The translations under genes and the position numbers were made by a program. Shown in pieces: positions 7,557 to 17,653 of a DNA stretch of 64,000 nt. This DNA is from Streptomyces sp. V4I2 (GTDB lineage Bacteria; Actinomycetota; Actinomycetes; Streptomycetales; Streptomycetaceae). The stretch is from the NCBI RefSeq assembly GCF_030817655.1, contig NZ_JAUSZM010000003.1, positions 10,416,001 through 10,480,000 on the forward strand, in the 5' to 3' direction. The notes under the pieces were generated by a model. It saw nothing but the letters and a program-made list of their open reading frames with translations. It was not told the DNA's origin and searched no databases. Numbering within the stretch: position 1 is the stretch's first letter; the number at the start of each line of letters is the position of its first letter.

Positions 7557-9791
7557 TCAGCCGTCTTGCTGCTGTGGGACCGCCGTGCCGCCGCACTGGG
7601 GGTGCTCGGTAGGGTGATCACCGGTTGTGGCGTGCTGCAGCGCTTGCGTCTGGCTCTGGCCGTTGTATTGGTTACCCATGGCCGATCCGGCGGCAGGCAC
7701 GCAGGGGCGCGCCGCTGATCGGTCCTGACGGTCGCCCTGATGGGCCGGCGGCGGGTCTTGCGCAGCCGGTTCCTCTGACGCCTGGAGAGGAATGGCCGCG
7801 TGGTGGGCCTCGGGTGACGGACTGTGGTCGTTTTGGCGGGGTTGGGGGATGTGCATGCGGATGCGTGCTTTGCCTGCTCTTTTGGCCTCGTACATGGCTT
7901 TGTCGGCTTGGTGGAGGAGTTCGTCCGGTGTGACGCCGGGGAGGGCTACTGTCATGCCGATGGAGGCCGAGATGAGCGCCTCGTTGCCGGCGATCTGGTA
8001 GGGCTGTGTCAGGGCGGACAGGATTCGCTCGGCGACGTCTCTGGCACGGGAGGGGTGTGTCCCGGCCTCTCCCTCCAAAAGGGCGGCGAACTCGTCACCG
8101 CCGAGGCGGGCTACGGTGTCTTCGGCCCGTACGGATGCCTGGAGCCGACGGGCGGCGTGGACCAGGAGAGCGTCGCCGACCGCGTGTCCGGCCGAGTCGT
8201 TGACGGCCTTGAAGCCGTCCAGGTCCACGAAGAGCACTGTGGGTGGGGCTGTGCGAGTGGTCCGTTTCTGCAGGGCGTGCGCGACTCGGTCGGCGAAGAG
8301 GGCCCGGTTGGGCAGTCCGGTGAGCGCGTCGTGGAAGGCCAGGTGCTCGAGTTGTTCCTGCAGGGCGAGCCGTTCGGTCACATCGCGACTGCTGAAGATC
8401 ATTCCTTCGGTGTGGTGGCTGACTGTCGATTCGACGTGGCGCCAGCGTCCGTCGGCGTGGCGGACCCGGCAGGACACGCGGCGGCCCGGGCCGCGGATGC
8501 CTGATGCGGCTTCCTGCCCCAGCGCCTCGACTGCTTGCATCAGCGGCGTCACGTCGTCGGGGTGGCAGTGCAGGGGCAGGCGGGTACCCAGCAGGTCTTC
8601 GGGCTGGTAGCCGAAGACGTGGTGGGCGGCAGGACTGACGTAGCGGACGCGGCCGTCCGGGCTGACGATGGTGATCACGTCGCGAGTGCCGTCGACCAGG
8701 GTGCGGTAAAGCGCCTCCCGGGTGGTGGCTTCGCGGGTGATATGAAGGTGATCGGCGTGGATGATGCCTTGCCGGATACCAAGCGCGACAAGCAGCGAGC
8801 CTGCCAGGACCATGAGGGTCATGTCAGTGTGGCCGCCGACCATGGTGTGGGCTGCCAGGGCCAGGGCGCAGACGGCCACGGGCACGAAAGCGGCCACGAC
8901 TGCGACGACGGGCATGAGGTGTTGGCCGACGTCCACGACGCTGGTGCCTCCGGGCAGCCATGGAGTCACGGCGATGAGGAGCAGGCCGGTGATCGAGCAG
9001 GCCGCCGCGCAAGGAATGCCGTACCAGGTGCCGGGGCCCGGCATGAGGATGCGCAGCATGTCGCCTGCGGACAAAGCGACGAGGGCCAGGGCACCCACCG
9101 TTGTCGATGTGCGCTCAGGACGCTTCAGTGCGAAGCGCAGTGCCACCAGAAGTCCGAAGACCACGATGTCCGTCACCACGCGTGCCAGATCCTGCAAAGA
9201 ACCGAACGCATCGCCGCTTCGGTCGGCGCGATGCAGCAGCAGCACCCAGCCCAGAGTGAGCAGGGAGCCGGCGATCATCCATCCGTCCAGGACTCGCCGC
9301 AGCCAGACCAGCGTCGTGCCGCGGTCCACAACCGCGATCACCAGTCCGGCGACCGCCACCACCAGAGACAAGACGATTCCGGTAACCGCCAGCAGCCGGA
9401 GGACGAAGTGCACGGCCCCAACGGGCTCCCCTCGAGAGGAAGAAAGCTGACCGACCACGAGATGGTGAAGGCCACCCGCTGCCGCAGAACCCGCAAAGAG
9501 TACGAGGCGAAGACGCACCCGTCCGGCGGCGGCCCTGGCACGCCCAAGCAGGGACAGGACGGCCAGACCATACGCAGCCGGCACTCCCGCAACGGCCGGG
9601 ACGAACAGCGCCGCTGCCGCGCCCGCACTCACAGCGGCGGCAAGCACACATCCCAGCCACAATGTCCTGCCCCGCCCACAGACCGCCGATCGCCAGCCGA
9701 TACGAACGGCGCGCAACCAGCCCCACCAGCCGGCCTTGCCCAGCCTCACGCAACCCCCGACAGTCATCAAGCCCAAAGAGGGCAGGCACAC
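7557..9791 (-). CDS. Membrane diguanylate cyclase, PAS-GGDEF (744 aa)
   Basis: Makes cyclic di-GMP from two GTP. The N-terminal ~340 residues contain about nine to ten hydrophobic membrane segments. A PAS/PAC sensor follows (VDGTRDVITIVSPDGRVRYV ... FSSRDVTERL), then GGDEF from HDALTGLPNRALF to the KAMYEAK region, with an intact LGGDEF active loop near residue 575. There is no EAL domain. The last ~87 residues are a Gln/Pro-rich low-complexity tail. An alternative start lies eight codons downstream (MTVGGC). In Streptomyces c-di-GMP controls development through BldD; that link is general knowledge, not shown here. Confidence 0.9.
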   Translation of the reverse strand: MCLPSLGLMTVGGCVRLGKAGWWGWLRAVRIGWRSAVCGRGRTLWLGCVLAAAVSAGAAAALFVPAVAGVPAAYGLAVLSLLGRARAAAGRVRLRLVLFAGSAAAGGLHHLVVGQLSSSRGEPVGAVHFVLRLLAVTGIVLSLVVAVAGLVIAVVDRGTTLVWLRRVLDGWMIAGSLLTLGWVLLLHRADRSGDAFGSLQDLARVVTDIVVFGLLVALRFALKRPERTSTTVGALALVALSAGDMLRILMPGPGTWYGIPCAAACSITGLLLIAVTPWLPGGTSVVDVGQHLMPVVAVVAAFVPVAVCALALAAHTMVGGHTDMTLMVLAGSLLVALGIRQGIIHADHLHITREATTREALYRTLVDGTRDVITIVSPDGRVRYVSPAAHHVFGYQPEDLLGTRLPLHCHPDDVTPLMQAVEALGQEAASGIRGPGRRVSCRVRHADGRWRHVESTVSHHTEGMIFSSRDVTERLALQEQLEHLAFHDALTGLPNRALFADRVAHALQKRTTRTAPPTVLFVDLDGFKAVNDSAGHAVGDALLVHAARRLQASVRAEDTVARLGGDEFAALLEGEAGTHPSRARDVAERILSALTQPYQIAGNEALISASIGMTVALPGVTPDELLHQADKAMYEAKRAGKARIRMHIPQPRQNDHSPSPEAHHAAIPLQASEEPAAQDPPPAHQGDRQDRSAARPCVPAAGSAMGNQYNGQSQTQALQHATTGDHPTEHPQCGGTAVPQQQDG

Positions 9792-9921
9792 CGTGTCCGG
9801 TCTGCTCTAGTCGAGAAGAGGATAAGAGGATGTCTAGCGGATATCCCAGTGAAAAGTGGTAAGTTCACCTGAAGAACCGATTTGCCCCTATGGGCTGACA
9901 CCCTTCTGACCAGCTGACCAG

Positions 9922-9956
9922 CTGATCCGCGCCTCCCGCCCGCTGGGGAAACCTCA
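9922..9956. repeat. IS3-type right-end remnant
   Basis: CTGATCCGCGCCTCCCG ... AACCTCA closely matches the right end of the complete IS3 at 21034-21070. It lies just outside the left end of the Tn3 transposon, so a related IS3 element once stood here and the rest was deleted. Confidence 0.6.
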
Positions 9957-10025
9957 GTCGTGCACCGCGCCCACGCCGATTCGAGCGACAGCGCGGCGGT
10001 GGCCACGCGCAGCGGAAGGTGCACC

Positions 10026-10063
10026 GGGTGTGAGTAGTTGAGGTACAGAAAGTGCCGCTGAGA
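10026..10063 (+). repeat. Tn3 terminal inverted repeat, left
   Basis: 38 bp beginning GGGTGTGAGTAGTTG, the typical length for the family. The similarity to the right repeat continues roughly ten bases further inward (GATC-TGGTC). Confidence 0.85.
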
Positions 10064-10083
10064 TTGATCTTGGTCTGATCTGC

Positions 10084-10755
10084 CTACTGTGTGGGGGCTT
10101 CGAGCTGGCGGGGCACTGCGCTGGCGCGCAGCTCGCGCAGGTCCGGGATGTGGTTGTAGAGCGTGCCCGGCGAGACGCCGAGCAGCTTGGCGATCGAGGT
10201 GATCGAGCGGCCCGGGTTGGGCAGCAGGTCACGGGCGGCCCGGATGATCTCCTCGGTGGCGACGCTGGGGCGTCCGCCGACCCGGCCGCGGGCGCGGGCG
10301 GCGGCGAGGCCCTCCTTGGTGCCGATGACGATGAGTTCGCGAATGAACTCCGCGAGCGCGGCGAAGACGTGGAAGACGAGCCGGCCGCCGGGGGTGGTGG
10401 TGTCCAGGTTCTCGTGCAGCGAGGTGAAGCCGATGCCGCGCTCGCGCAGCTCGGCGACCATGTTGATGAGGTCTTGGAGGCTGCGGCCGTAGCGGTCGAG
10501 CGAGGGGACGACAAGCGTGTCGCCCGCGTCGAGGAACGCGTGGCACGCCTTCAACTCGGGACGGAGCGCGTCCTTCCCAGACTTCTTGTCCGCGAAGATC
10601 TTCCGGCACCCGGCGGCGGTGAGCGCGTCGAGCTGCCGCTCCAGTTTCTGCCCGCCGGTCGACACCCGGGCGTACCCGATTTTGATCTCGGTGCGCACGA
10701 GCGGCTCGGCGACGAGCGCGTCCGCGTCGTGCGCTGGCTCCTGAGTGGTCGTCAT
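10084..10755 (-). CDS. tnpR: Serine resolvase/invertase (223 aa)
   Basis: Resolves Tn3 cointegrates by site-specific recombination. The N-terminal catalytic domain has the nucleophile Ser in IGYARVSTGGQKLERQ and conserved arginines in SLDRYGRSLQDL. The C-terminal helix-turn-helix is SITSIAKLLGVSPGTLYNHI. The length exceeds that of classical resolvases by an N-terminal extension of about 25 residues. The start ATG at 10755 is the first in frame. It belongs to the transposon around it. The gene looks intact, in contrast to the transposase. Confidence 0.92.
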   Translation of the reverse strand: MTTTQEPAHDADALVAEPLVRTEIKIGYARVSTGGQKLERQLDALTAAGCRKIFADKKSGKDALRPELKACHAFLDAGDTLVVPSLDRYGRSLQDLINMVAELRERGIGFTSLHENLDTTTPGGRLVFHVFAALAEFIRELIVIGTKEGLAAARARGRVGGRPSVATEEIIRAARDLLPNPGRSITSIAKLLGVSPGTLYNHIPDLRELRASAVPRQLEAPTQ

Positions 10756-10794
10756 GGCCCCGGATCATGTCAGAAAACGGCGGTCCGGAGTTCT

Positions 10795-10905
10795 TGAACG
10801 CCCGAGGTTTTTGAAGGGCTTTTTGAAGGCTCCGAGGGGGCTGGGCGACCCATCGGGAGAGATCTTCAGAAAACGAAGGTTTTTTGACAACTCCCCGGAT
10901 CGACA
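10795..10905. promoter_or_regulatory. Candidate res (resolution) site
   Basis: Tn3 resolution sites lie upstream of the resolvase gene. This noncoding stretch carries a short direct repeat, TTTTTGAAGG twice in succession, and further A/T-rich half-site-like pieces. The position is right; subsites I, II and III were not resolved by eye. Confidence 0.35.
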
Positions 10906-10982
10906 GTGGGGTGGGGGGCTTTGACAGAAGGTCTCGCGCGCCGGGCTGCAGATTCTGGAGGTCCGCGCGAAATCCCCTTGCT

Positions 10983-11008
10983 CAATGGTCAAGAATCGTT
11001 GACCATTG
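10983..11008. promoter_or_regulatory. Perfect 10-bp palindromic operator
   Basis: CAATGGTCAA and TTGACCATTG are separated by 6 nt and end five bases before the regulator's ATG. The location over the start region suggests autorepression by the winged-helix protein encoded just downstream. Confidence 0.7.
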
Positions 11009-11013
11009 CCCGC

Positions 11014-11550
11014 ATGCCTACCGATGATCTTCCCGAGGCGTTTCACGTCACCACGGACGAGCAGCTGCGCGCCGTCTCCAATCTCACGCGTCACCGGATC
11101 ATGGCCGTGCTCCGCTTCGAGCCCGCGACGATCACGCAGATCGCCGAGCGGGTTGGCCTTGCGAAGGGGAGTTCCAGCTATCACGTGCGGCTGCTGGAGC
11201 GGGCCGGCCTGGTGAAGGTGGTACGGACGCGGAAGGTGCGGGGTGTCACCGAGCGGTACTACGCGATGGCCGCGCGGGCGATCGCGCTGCCGGATCCGGG
11301 CGAGGGAGGGCCGGATGTGCTGATGCGCCATGCGGTGGCGGACCTGGAGGCGTCGCCGGTGGATGAGCGGCACGTAAGGATGGCGCATCTACGGCTCACC
11401 GAGGAGCAGTTCGCGCAGCTGGGGGCGCGGCTGCAGGCACTGGCGGACGAGTACCGGGAGCTGTCCGATCCGTCGCTGCCGGACGCGTCACTCGTCTTCG
11501 CACTGTTCCGCCCGGCACCGCGCGAGCAGGCCGAGGGGGGCGCCAAGTGA
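11014..11550 (+). CDS. Winged-helix (ArsR-like) transcriptional regulator (178 aa)
   Basis: ATG 11014 directly follows the palindromic operator; the longer frame upstream is not preferred. The wHTH is clear: LTRHRIMAVLRFEPATITQI, AERVGLAKGSSSYHVRLLER, then a wing. The C-terminal half is an effector-type extension. It overlaps the downstream exporter gene by four bases (GTGA), so the two are translationally coupled. Inference: a repressor that controls the drug-exporter-like passenger and itself. Confidence 0.88.
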   Translation: MPTDDLPEAFHVTTDEQLRAVSNLTRHRIMAVLRFEPATITQIAERVGLAKGSSSYHVRLLERAGLVKVVRTRKVRGVTERYYAMAARAIALPDPGEGGPDVLMRHAVADLEASPVDERHVRMAHLRLTEEQFAQLGARLQALADEYRELSDPSLPDASLVFALFRPAPREQAEGGAK

Positions 11551-12841
11551 CCTCAGACGTTCGGAAGTTGCCGACCGGGTTCGGACGGCTGTGGACCGCG
11601 CAGACGGTGTCCTCGCTTGGTGACGGGGTGTCGCATGCCGCACTGCCGCTGCTCGCGTTGACGTTGACGCGGGATCCTATGGCGCTCGCCGTCGTCACGG
11701 CCGCCGGGACGCTGCCGTGGCTGCTCTTCGGGGTGCTCGGCGGTGCGCTGGTGGATCGCTGGGACCGTCGGCGCACGATGTGGGTCGCGGACGCGGCGCG
11801 TGCGGTGTTGCTCGCGATACCGGCGGCAGCGGCCGCGCTCGACGTGCTGAGCATTCCGCTGCTCGCGGCCGTCGCCTTCCTGCTCGGCCTCGGCGGGCTG
11901 TTCTTCGACACGGCCGCCACGGCCTATCTGCCGGATCTGCTCGGCCGCGACCCCGCACTCCTGGAGCGCGCCAACTCCCGCTTGCGCGGAGCCCAGACCG
12001 CCATGTCCGGCTTCGCGGGGCCGCCTGCGGGCAGTGCGCTGCTCGCGCTCGGGCGGGCGGTTCCGCTGCTCGCCGACGCGGTGTCGTTCATGCTCTCCGC
12101 ACTGCTCGTACGTACGCTGCCCGCCACGCCCCGGCCCGTGACGGAGGTTCGCGAGTCGCTGCTTCGGCAGGCGCGGGCCGGGGCCTCGTACGCCTTCCGG
12201 GACCGGGTGCTGCTCGGGCTGGCGCTCCGCCCGGCGGTCGGGAACGTCGCCTTCCTCGCTGCGGAGACCGTCCTCGCCCTCTTCGCGCACGACCGCCTGG
12301 CATCGACACCTACGGCTTCGGCCTGCTCCTCACCGCGGAGGCCACCGGCGGCCTGCTCGGTGCAGGCATTGCCTCCTACCTTGGTCGACGACTCGGCATC
12401 GGCACCGCACTGACCTGCACAGCCGCCGTCGAAGGGCTTGCCATCCTGGGCCTGGCCGCTGCCCCGAACCCGTACGTCGCCGGGCTGGCGCTCGCCATCT
12501 GCGGGGCCGGCATGGGCGCCACGATGGTGCTCGCGCCCTCCCTCCGACAGGCGATCGTCCCCGCCCACCTGATGGGCCGGGTCGCCTCCACCTCCCGCAT
12601 GCTGGCCATGTGCGCCGCCCCCATTGGGGCCTTCCTCGGCGGCTGGCTGGCCACCACCTACAACATCCGCACCCCGCTCTACGCCGCCGCCGGCCTCCTC
12701 CTGGCGATGACGGCCGTCACGGCATCCATGACCAGCAACCGCCGGGTCGAAGCGGCGCTGCGTGCCGCCGCCCCGGCCGGCGGTCCGGATCACCCGGCAT
12801 CCAAGGACCCCGCCCTGGAGAGTGCACCCGACTTGTTGTGA
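11547..12841 (+). pseudogene. MFS exporter, frameshifted
   Basis: GTG 11547 begins an MFS protein of about 430 residues (GFGRLWTAQTVSSLGDGVSH, then the loop motif DRWDRRRTMWVAD). Near 12298 the frame changes: FAHDRL should continue GIDTYGFGLLLTAEATGG, which is in the next frame and runs to 12841. One missing G explains it. With the base restored all expected membrane segments are present. As read, the protein would stop after seven or so segments and be inactive. Confidence 0.88.
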
Positions 12842-12873
12842 CGCCTGCCGCGAAGGCGTCACAACAAGTCGGG
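12827..12873. terminator. Perfect 20-bp hairpin at the MFS stop codon
   Basis: Arms 12827-12846 and 12854-12873 (CCCGACTTGTTGTGACGCCT and its complement) pair perfectly around a 7-nt loop, and the exporter's stop codon lies inside the first arm. It sits between convergent genes (the exporter and the Tn3 transposase), which fits a bidirectional terminator. A recombination or element-end role cannot be excluded. Confidence 0.65.
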
Positions 12874-12929
12874 TTTCAGGCCCCCCGCGGGGCGCAACGA
12901 GTGGCTGGGGCGGTCGGTGGTGCTGGCCG

Positions 12930-15900
12930 TCAATCCTCGTCGTCCTCAACGGCGTCCGGGTCCCGGAAGGGGCGCAGGCCCTGGCCGGGACCGCTGGCTT
13001 TGATGTTGAACAGGTAGCGGCCCAGGCAGTTGATGTGCCGGTCCTTGAGTGGGGAGAGGCGGGCGACGTCTTCGTCCTTGATGTCGTGACCCTCGGCACG
13101 GAGCCGGGCAACGGCGGCGTCCAGGTAGCGGGTGTTCCACAGGACCACGGCGTTGAGGACCAGGCCGAGAGCGGCAAGCTGGTCCTCCTGGCCCTCCCGG
13201 TACGCCTGGCGGATCTGGCCGCGGCCGCCGTGGCAGATCGCGCGGGCGAGGCGATGGCGGGATTCCTGCACGGTGAGCTGCCGGTTCATCAGGCGCCGGT
13301 AGGTGTTATCGACCAGGGCGAGCAGGTGCATGGTCTTGTCGATGCGCCCGTACTCGGCGAACGCGGCCCCCAGCGGGGTCGGGTGCCCTTCGCGGCCGCA
13401 CATCCGCAGCAGATCGTAGGCTGGGACCTGGTTGGTGATGAGCGACCCGGCCACCCGGAGCATGTCCGGCCAGTGCGTGGCGATCTTCTTCAGGTTGACC
13501 TTGTTGCAGGACACGGCCTCCAGCGGCCCATACCCGTCGGCCGGCCCCTCGCCGTTGGGCAAGTCGGCCCGCCAGAACCGCTGGTCGGCCAGGTCGCGGA
13601 AGCGGGGGGGCGAAGCGGAAGCCGAGCATCTTGTACAAGCCGAAGGCCATGTCGGAGTAAGAGGCGTTGTCGGTCGCCACCATCTCCGGGCGCACGCCGC
13701 CGTCGAGGTTCAGCAGGGTGTCCAGGGTGTAGAGGCTGTCGCGCGGGGTGCCGCGCACGACCATCGCGCCGATCCCGGCGACCTGGTCGTTGACGGCGTT
13801 GAGCCAGGTCACGCCGCGTTTCTAGCCGTAGTACTTGGGCGAGGGCCCGGTGTTGATGCTCTTGACGGGGACGACGAAGCGCAGGCCGTCGACGGAGGCG
13901 AGCAGGCCGCCGCCCCACATCTGGGCCAGCTCGATGCGGGACTGGGCGCCGATCAGCGCGGTGTTCGCCCCGGCGATGGTGTCGGCGCGCACGTAGGTCT
14001 GGTCGACGTGCGAGAGGCGCGAGCGCGTCAGCGCCTTGTTGTTCGGGTCGATCACCGGGGTCAGGCCGATGTTGCAGCTCTGGGAGACCAGCAGGGCGAC
14101 CAGGGAGACGAGCAGGCCCTCCATGCGGGTGCGGCGGTCGGAGACGTGGCCGAAGGAGTCGAGGAACCCGGTCCAGGAGTGGACCTCGAACAGCAGGTCC
14201 GGCAGGTCGATCCTCGGGAGCATGGCCTCCGTGGTGGTCTTCAGCCAGGTCAGGGACTCCGGCTCGCCCACCGCACCGAGCTTGTCCACCAACAGGCGGG
14301 CACGTCCCCCGCCCTCAGGGACGACGACCTCCACCTTCGCATCGTCACCGGCCTCCTCCAGCCGGTCGGCCATCTGCCGCCACGCCGCATCCAGGCCCCG
14401 CGTGAGCTGGGCCAGGTGCTGGTCGGCGTCCTCGGTCAGGGACAGGCCCGCCAGGACGTCCGCGCGCATCGCTTCCCACCGTGCCCCGTCCAGCAACCGG
14501 GCGCGCGGGTCGGTCCACCGGTTCGAGGGGGCGGCGAACACGTCGCGTCGGTTCAGCGCGCGGTGCAGCTGCTCCAGCACGCACACCACGTACGCGTCCC
14601 GGTCGACCGCCCCCTGGGGCAGCTTGGGGTTGGAGAACACCGCCCGCTTCCACATGGCGGGCACCAGTTCGGCGTCGGCCTCGCGGGGCAGCAGCGGCCG
14701 GTCCTTGACCCTCCGGCGGGAGAGCGCGGGCAGGCGGCGCACCGCCTTCAGCAGGCGCCGCCCGGCCGGGGCGGCGTCCAGCGCGTCCGACTCGCCCAGC
14801 AGGGACAGGAAGGGACGCACCGTGTTGTAGCGCAGGGCCAGCTTCTCCCGCATCGCCGCCTCGGCCGACCCGTCGTCCTCGGGCACCAGGGCCTCGACGG
14901 TCGCGACCGCCCCGGCCACCGCCGTACGTGGCACGGCCTCCTCCACCGCCGCCCACAGCGCGGCGACGTCCAGGTCCGCGTCGTGCTCGGCGACCAGGTC
15001 CAGTTCCTCGGTGAGGATCTTCGACGCCTTCGCCAGGATGCGGGCGGCCTTCTCCAGTTGCGGAAGCATCCCCAACCGCTCCCGCTCCGATGCCCTGCGC
15101 GCGGGGCTGATCAGCCGGTTCGCCATCAGCACCGCGAAGAGGTCGAGAGCGTCGTCGACCGCCTGTGCCTCCAGCTGGCGCACCACCGCCGTCAGCAGCG
15201 CGGTCCGCCCCGGCTCCGGTGCCCGCAGAATCGTCTGCGCCTTGCTCAACTGTCCGTACCGGGCGAGCGTGGACAGCCTGTTCACCGGCACCCGCGAGAG
15301 GTTCACCCGGCCCAGCGCGAACGCGGAGATCTCCTCCACCCGCTCCATGGCCCGCACCATCGCGGTGCCTGTCGACTTCGTCGGCGGCGTCCGCAGCCGC
15401 TCCAGCTCCGAGACCCGCTTGCCCTCCGGCACCACCAGCAGCTCAGCCAGCGTCGGCGCGAGCGCGGGATCGGCCCGGTGCGCGGCGCGGGCCACTGCCT
15501 CGTACAGGCGCCGCTCGGCCACGGTGCGGGCCTCCGACACCTGCCGGGCCAGCACCGACGCGCCCGGCAGCAGCACCCGGTTCTTGCACAGCCACGTCAC
15601 CGCGTGGTTGAAGAGGGCCACCGGCCCCTCGGCGTGCGTCCACGCCCGCCCGTACAGGAACCCGCGGAACTCCCGTCCCCATCGCCGGTCAGTGAAGTCC
15701 CGGTACGCGAACCGCTCCTGGATCTCCGCCGCGTGCTCGTACACCGTCGACCGGCGCTCCGGATACCGCTTCACACACGAGGCGTCCGCGATGCCGAGCT
15801 GCCCGGCCAGGTACTCCACGGCCTCCCACGGCACCGCGAGCGGGTCCTCACCGAGGAAGCGGCCGATATATCGAACGGTGCAGATCTGTACCGCCACACC

Positions 15901-16050
15901 AAGGCGGTGCGTGTCCGTACGGCGCAGCGCGATCAGATCGCGGTCGTCATCGTCGAGGAAGAAGAACCGCTCCAGCTCCGGGCGCGTGGGCACCTCGGTG
16001 AACGTCCCGTACGCCTCGGCCTGCTCATCAGTCAGAAATTCCACCGGCAC
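12930..16050 (-). pseudogene. Tn3-family transposase, broken by a stop and a frameshift
   Basis: About 1000 residues of a Tn3 transposase (DUF4158-type N-terminus FLTDEQAEAYGTF; catalytic part from SWTGFLDSFGHVSDRRTRM onward). Two defects: an in-frame TAG at 13822 after SPKYYG, and an extra C in a C run near 13605 that shifts the frame before RFRDLADQRFWRADLPNGEG. The tail then reads normally to 12930. Both lesions lie in the catalytic region, so the transposon cannot move by itself. GTG start at 16050. Confidence 0.9.
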
Positions 16051-16144
16051 GAAGCGGACCGTAGCCAGCGCCGACGCCCGTCCAGCGAGCTTTGCGCGAA
16101 CCCCAGCAGAGGCTCCGACCGGTGTGCTAGCCGACCATGATCTT

Positions 16145-16182
16145 TCTCACCGGGATTTCCTGCACGCCAACTACTCACACCC
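16145..16182 (-). repeat. Tn3 terminal inverted repeat, right
   Basis: 38 bp read on minus as GGGTGTGAGTAGTTGG ... GGTGAGA, matching the left repeat at 31 of 38 positions. It abuts the truncated intron reverse transcriptase. Confidence 0.85.
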
Positions 16183-16415
16183 GGTAACGCTCGGCCTTCA
16201 AAAGGTCGATGATCTCCCGAATTCGTCCCAGGCTCATCCCGTCGGGTGTCGCCCCGTCGACCCCCGGGCGTCATCGCTCCGCCGTTGGCGTAGATGCGTC
16301 CGTAGGCCATCAGGAACAGCTGTTCGCTGAACAGCTGCCGATACAACCGTTCCAGAGACAGACCGCGTCTGCCCCTGTCGCTCAGGACACCGAGTACTGT
16401 GTCAGCGCTCTGCAT
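16183..16415 (-). pseudogene. Group II intron reverse transcriptase/maturase, N-terminal fragment
   Basis: ATG 16415 (GGGGAGG upstream) opens MQSADTVLGVLSDRGRRGLS, then LYRQLFSEQLFLMAYGRIYA and NGGAMTPG, the hallmark start of bacterial group II RTs. A G run with one extra G (CCCGGGGGTC) shifts the frame. In the corrected frame it continues TPDGMSLGRIREIIDLLKAE until the Tn3 end interrupts at ERY. The polymerase motifs are missing. Confidence 0.85.
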
Positions 16416-16945
16416 TTCGCATACCTCCCCGGTGTCGCCGGTGTCTGTACCACCTGTGCCCCTTCGCCCTGCGAGCGGCTTTCCCGCTCTCCTCGGCCGG
16501 GCGTGACTCCGGCGACTACTACGGGCACTCCGTCACCGCCAGCCGTACTGGGACGGTGATCCCACGTTCGTCTCTGACACACGATCAGCGCGGCCCAGGC
16601 GCCCCATTCATCTCCTTCAATGCCCTCGTTGGGCATCGCTCCCGCCGCGAAGGTTGACCAGGGCGAACCAGTACGTCCCCGGTCACGACGGGCACCGGTT
16701 TCAGGTGCCGTTCCGGTCGCAGTAAATTGCTGCCGCTGGAGATTGGGGTTCAGGCAGTCAAGCTTTCGCCATACCGCGCGGGTCCCCCGGCGCACCGCCC
16801 CAGGCACCTGGGCCCGGCCGCCGGTTTCCTGGCATGCTGTGGTCCCCTTCACCTTTCGGATCCGGTCAGCCATCGGACCCAGCAGACCTCCCTTCGAGTC
16901 TGTCCCGCCTTCAGCGGGGATGTGTCAAAGCGCCTCGTGGCGCAC
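16183..16945 (-). mobile_element. Group II intron, 5' part
   Basis: On minus, GTGCGCC at 16945 is a canonical group II 5' end. It interrupts the ISAs1 transposase reading AVIKTNQ. About 530 nt of presumptive structured RNA (domains I-III) precede the intron-encoded protein start at 16415. The intron is cut off at 16182 by the Tn3 right end, so its catalytic 3' domains and 3' exon are gone. Confidence 0.75.
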
Positions 16946-17653
16946 TGGTTGGTCTTGATCACGGCGATGTAGTGGGCCTTCTTGGTCTCGACCAGCCAGG
17001 AGATGTTCGCTTTGACCGAGTGCAGGGCGTCGAAGGTGACGATGGTTCCGGTCAGGTCCAGTGATGCCAGCAGCGGACGGAAGTGTGTGGTCTCGTTCGT
17101 CTTCGCGCCGACTTCCACTTGGGCGAGGGGCACGACGGTGCCGTGAGTGACCGCGGAGAGCAGATGCCGGCGTGGCGCGGTGGGACGGGCTGATCCCTTG
17201 AGTGCTTTGCCGTCGACAGCGATCGCGCGGGGCCCGGACGCGGAGGGTGACGGCGCCTGGGCGGGTTCGGTGGCGGCGCGGTGCCGGTCGGCCAGGTAGG
17301 CGCCCACCGCACGGTCCAGGGCGTCACCGTCAACAGCCCCCAGCACACGGCCGATCGTGGCCGGTGACGGAGTGCGCCGCCATGAGCAGGTGGCGGCAGA
17401 TCCCGATCACTGCCAGGAGCGCGTTCGAGGCACGCTGGCCCCACTCGGCGAGTTCATCGATGCCCTTCGCTCCCGAGACGACCGCGCAGGCACACACCAG
17501 CAGGACCGCTGTCAGCGAGTACCACCGGCCCTGGTGTGCGCGCGGGTCGGGCACCGAGTCGAAGTAGGGGCGCAGGTCGGCGATCCGGCCGGTGTCCAGC
17601 GGACCCAGTTTCACCAGCACGGCAGGGATGGGAGAGGATGCAGCAGCAGGCAC
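16946..17653 (-). pseudogene. ISAs1-family transposase, frameshifted and truncated
   Basis: GTG 17653 starts the N-terminal part (YFDSVPDPRAHQGRWYSL, then CAVVSGAKGIDELAEWGQRA). Near 17380 the frame shifts by one base, after which GRVLGAVDGDALDRAVGAYL, the DDE-type core AIAVDGKALKGSARP and VTFDALHSVKANISWLVETK follow. The sequence breaks at KTNQ, where the group II intron begins; the other exon is not in the window. Upstream of the start a 13-bp inverted repeat (AGCAGGCACGGGC) spans 17650-17715. Confidence 0.8.

Larger units (their letters stand above)
10026..16182. mobile_element. Tn3-family transposon (6157 bp)
   Basis: Bounded by 38-bp terminal inverted repeats that match at 31 of 38 positions. 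It encodes a serine resolvase, a winged-helix regulator and MFS exporter as passengers, and a large Tn3 transposase broken by a stop and a frameshift. The 5-bp flanks differ (GCACC left, GGTAA right), so no target duplication remains. The right end cuts a group II intron reverse transcriptase, whose continuation is missing on the left; the left flank has therefore been rearranged since insertion. Confidence 0.85.

Noticed and set aside
8535..9872. A 445-codon frame on plus opposite the diguanylate cyclase
   Set aside because: Shadow of a well-supported GGDEF gene; Gln/His/Asp-rich composition typical of antisense frames.
13432..16140. A 902-codon open frame on plus
   Set aside because: It is the antisense shadow of the Tn3 transposase; low complexity in Arg/Gly/Gln and no domain. 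High GC keeps antisense frames open.
10021..16187. Target-site duplication for the Tn3 transposon
   Set aside because: The 5-bp flanks GCACC and GGTAA do not match.
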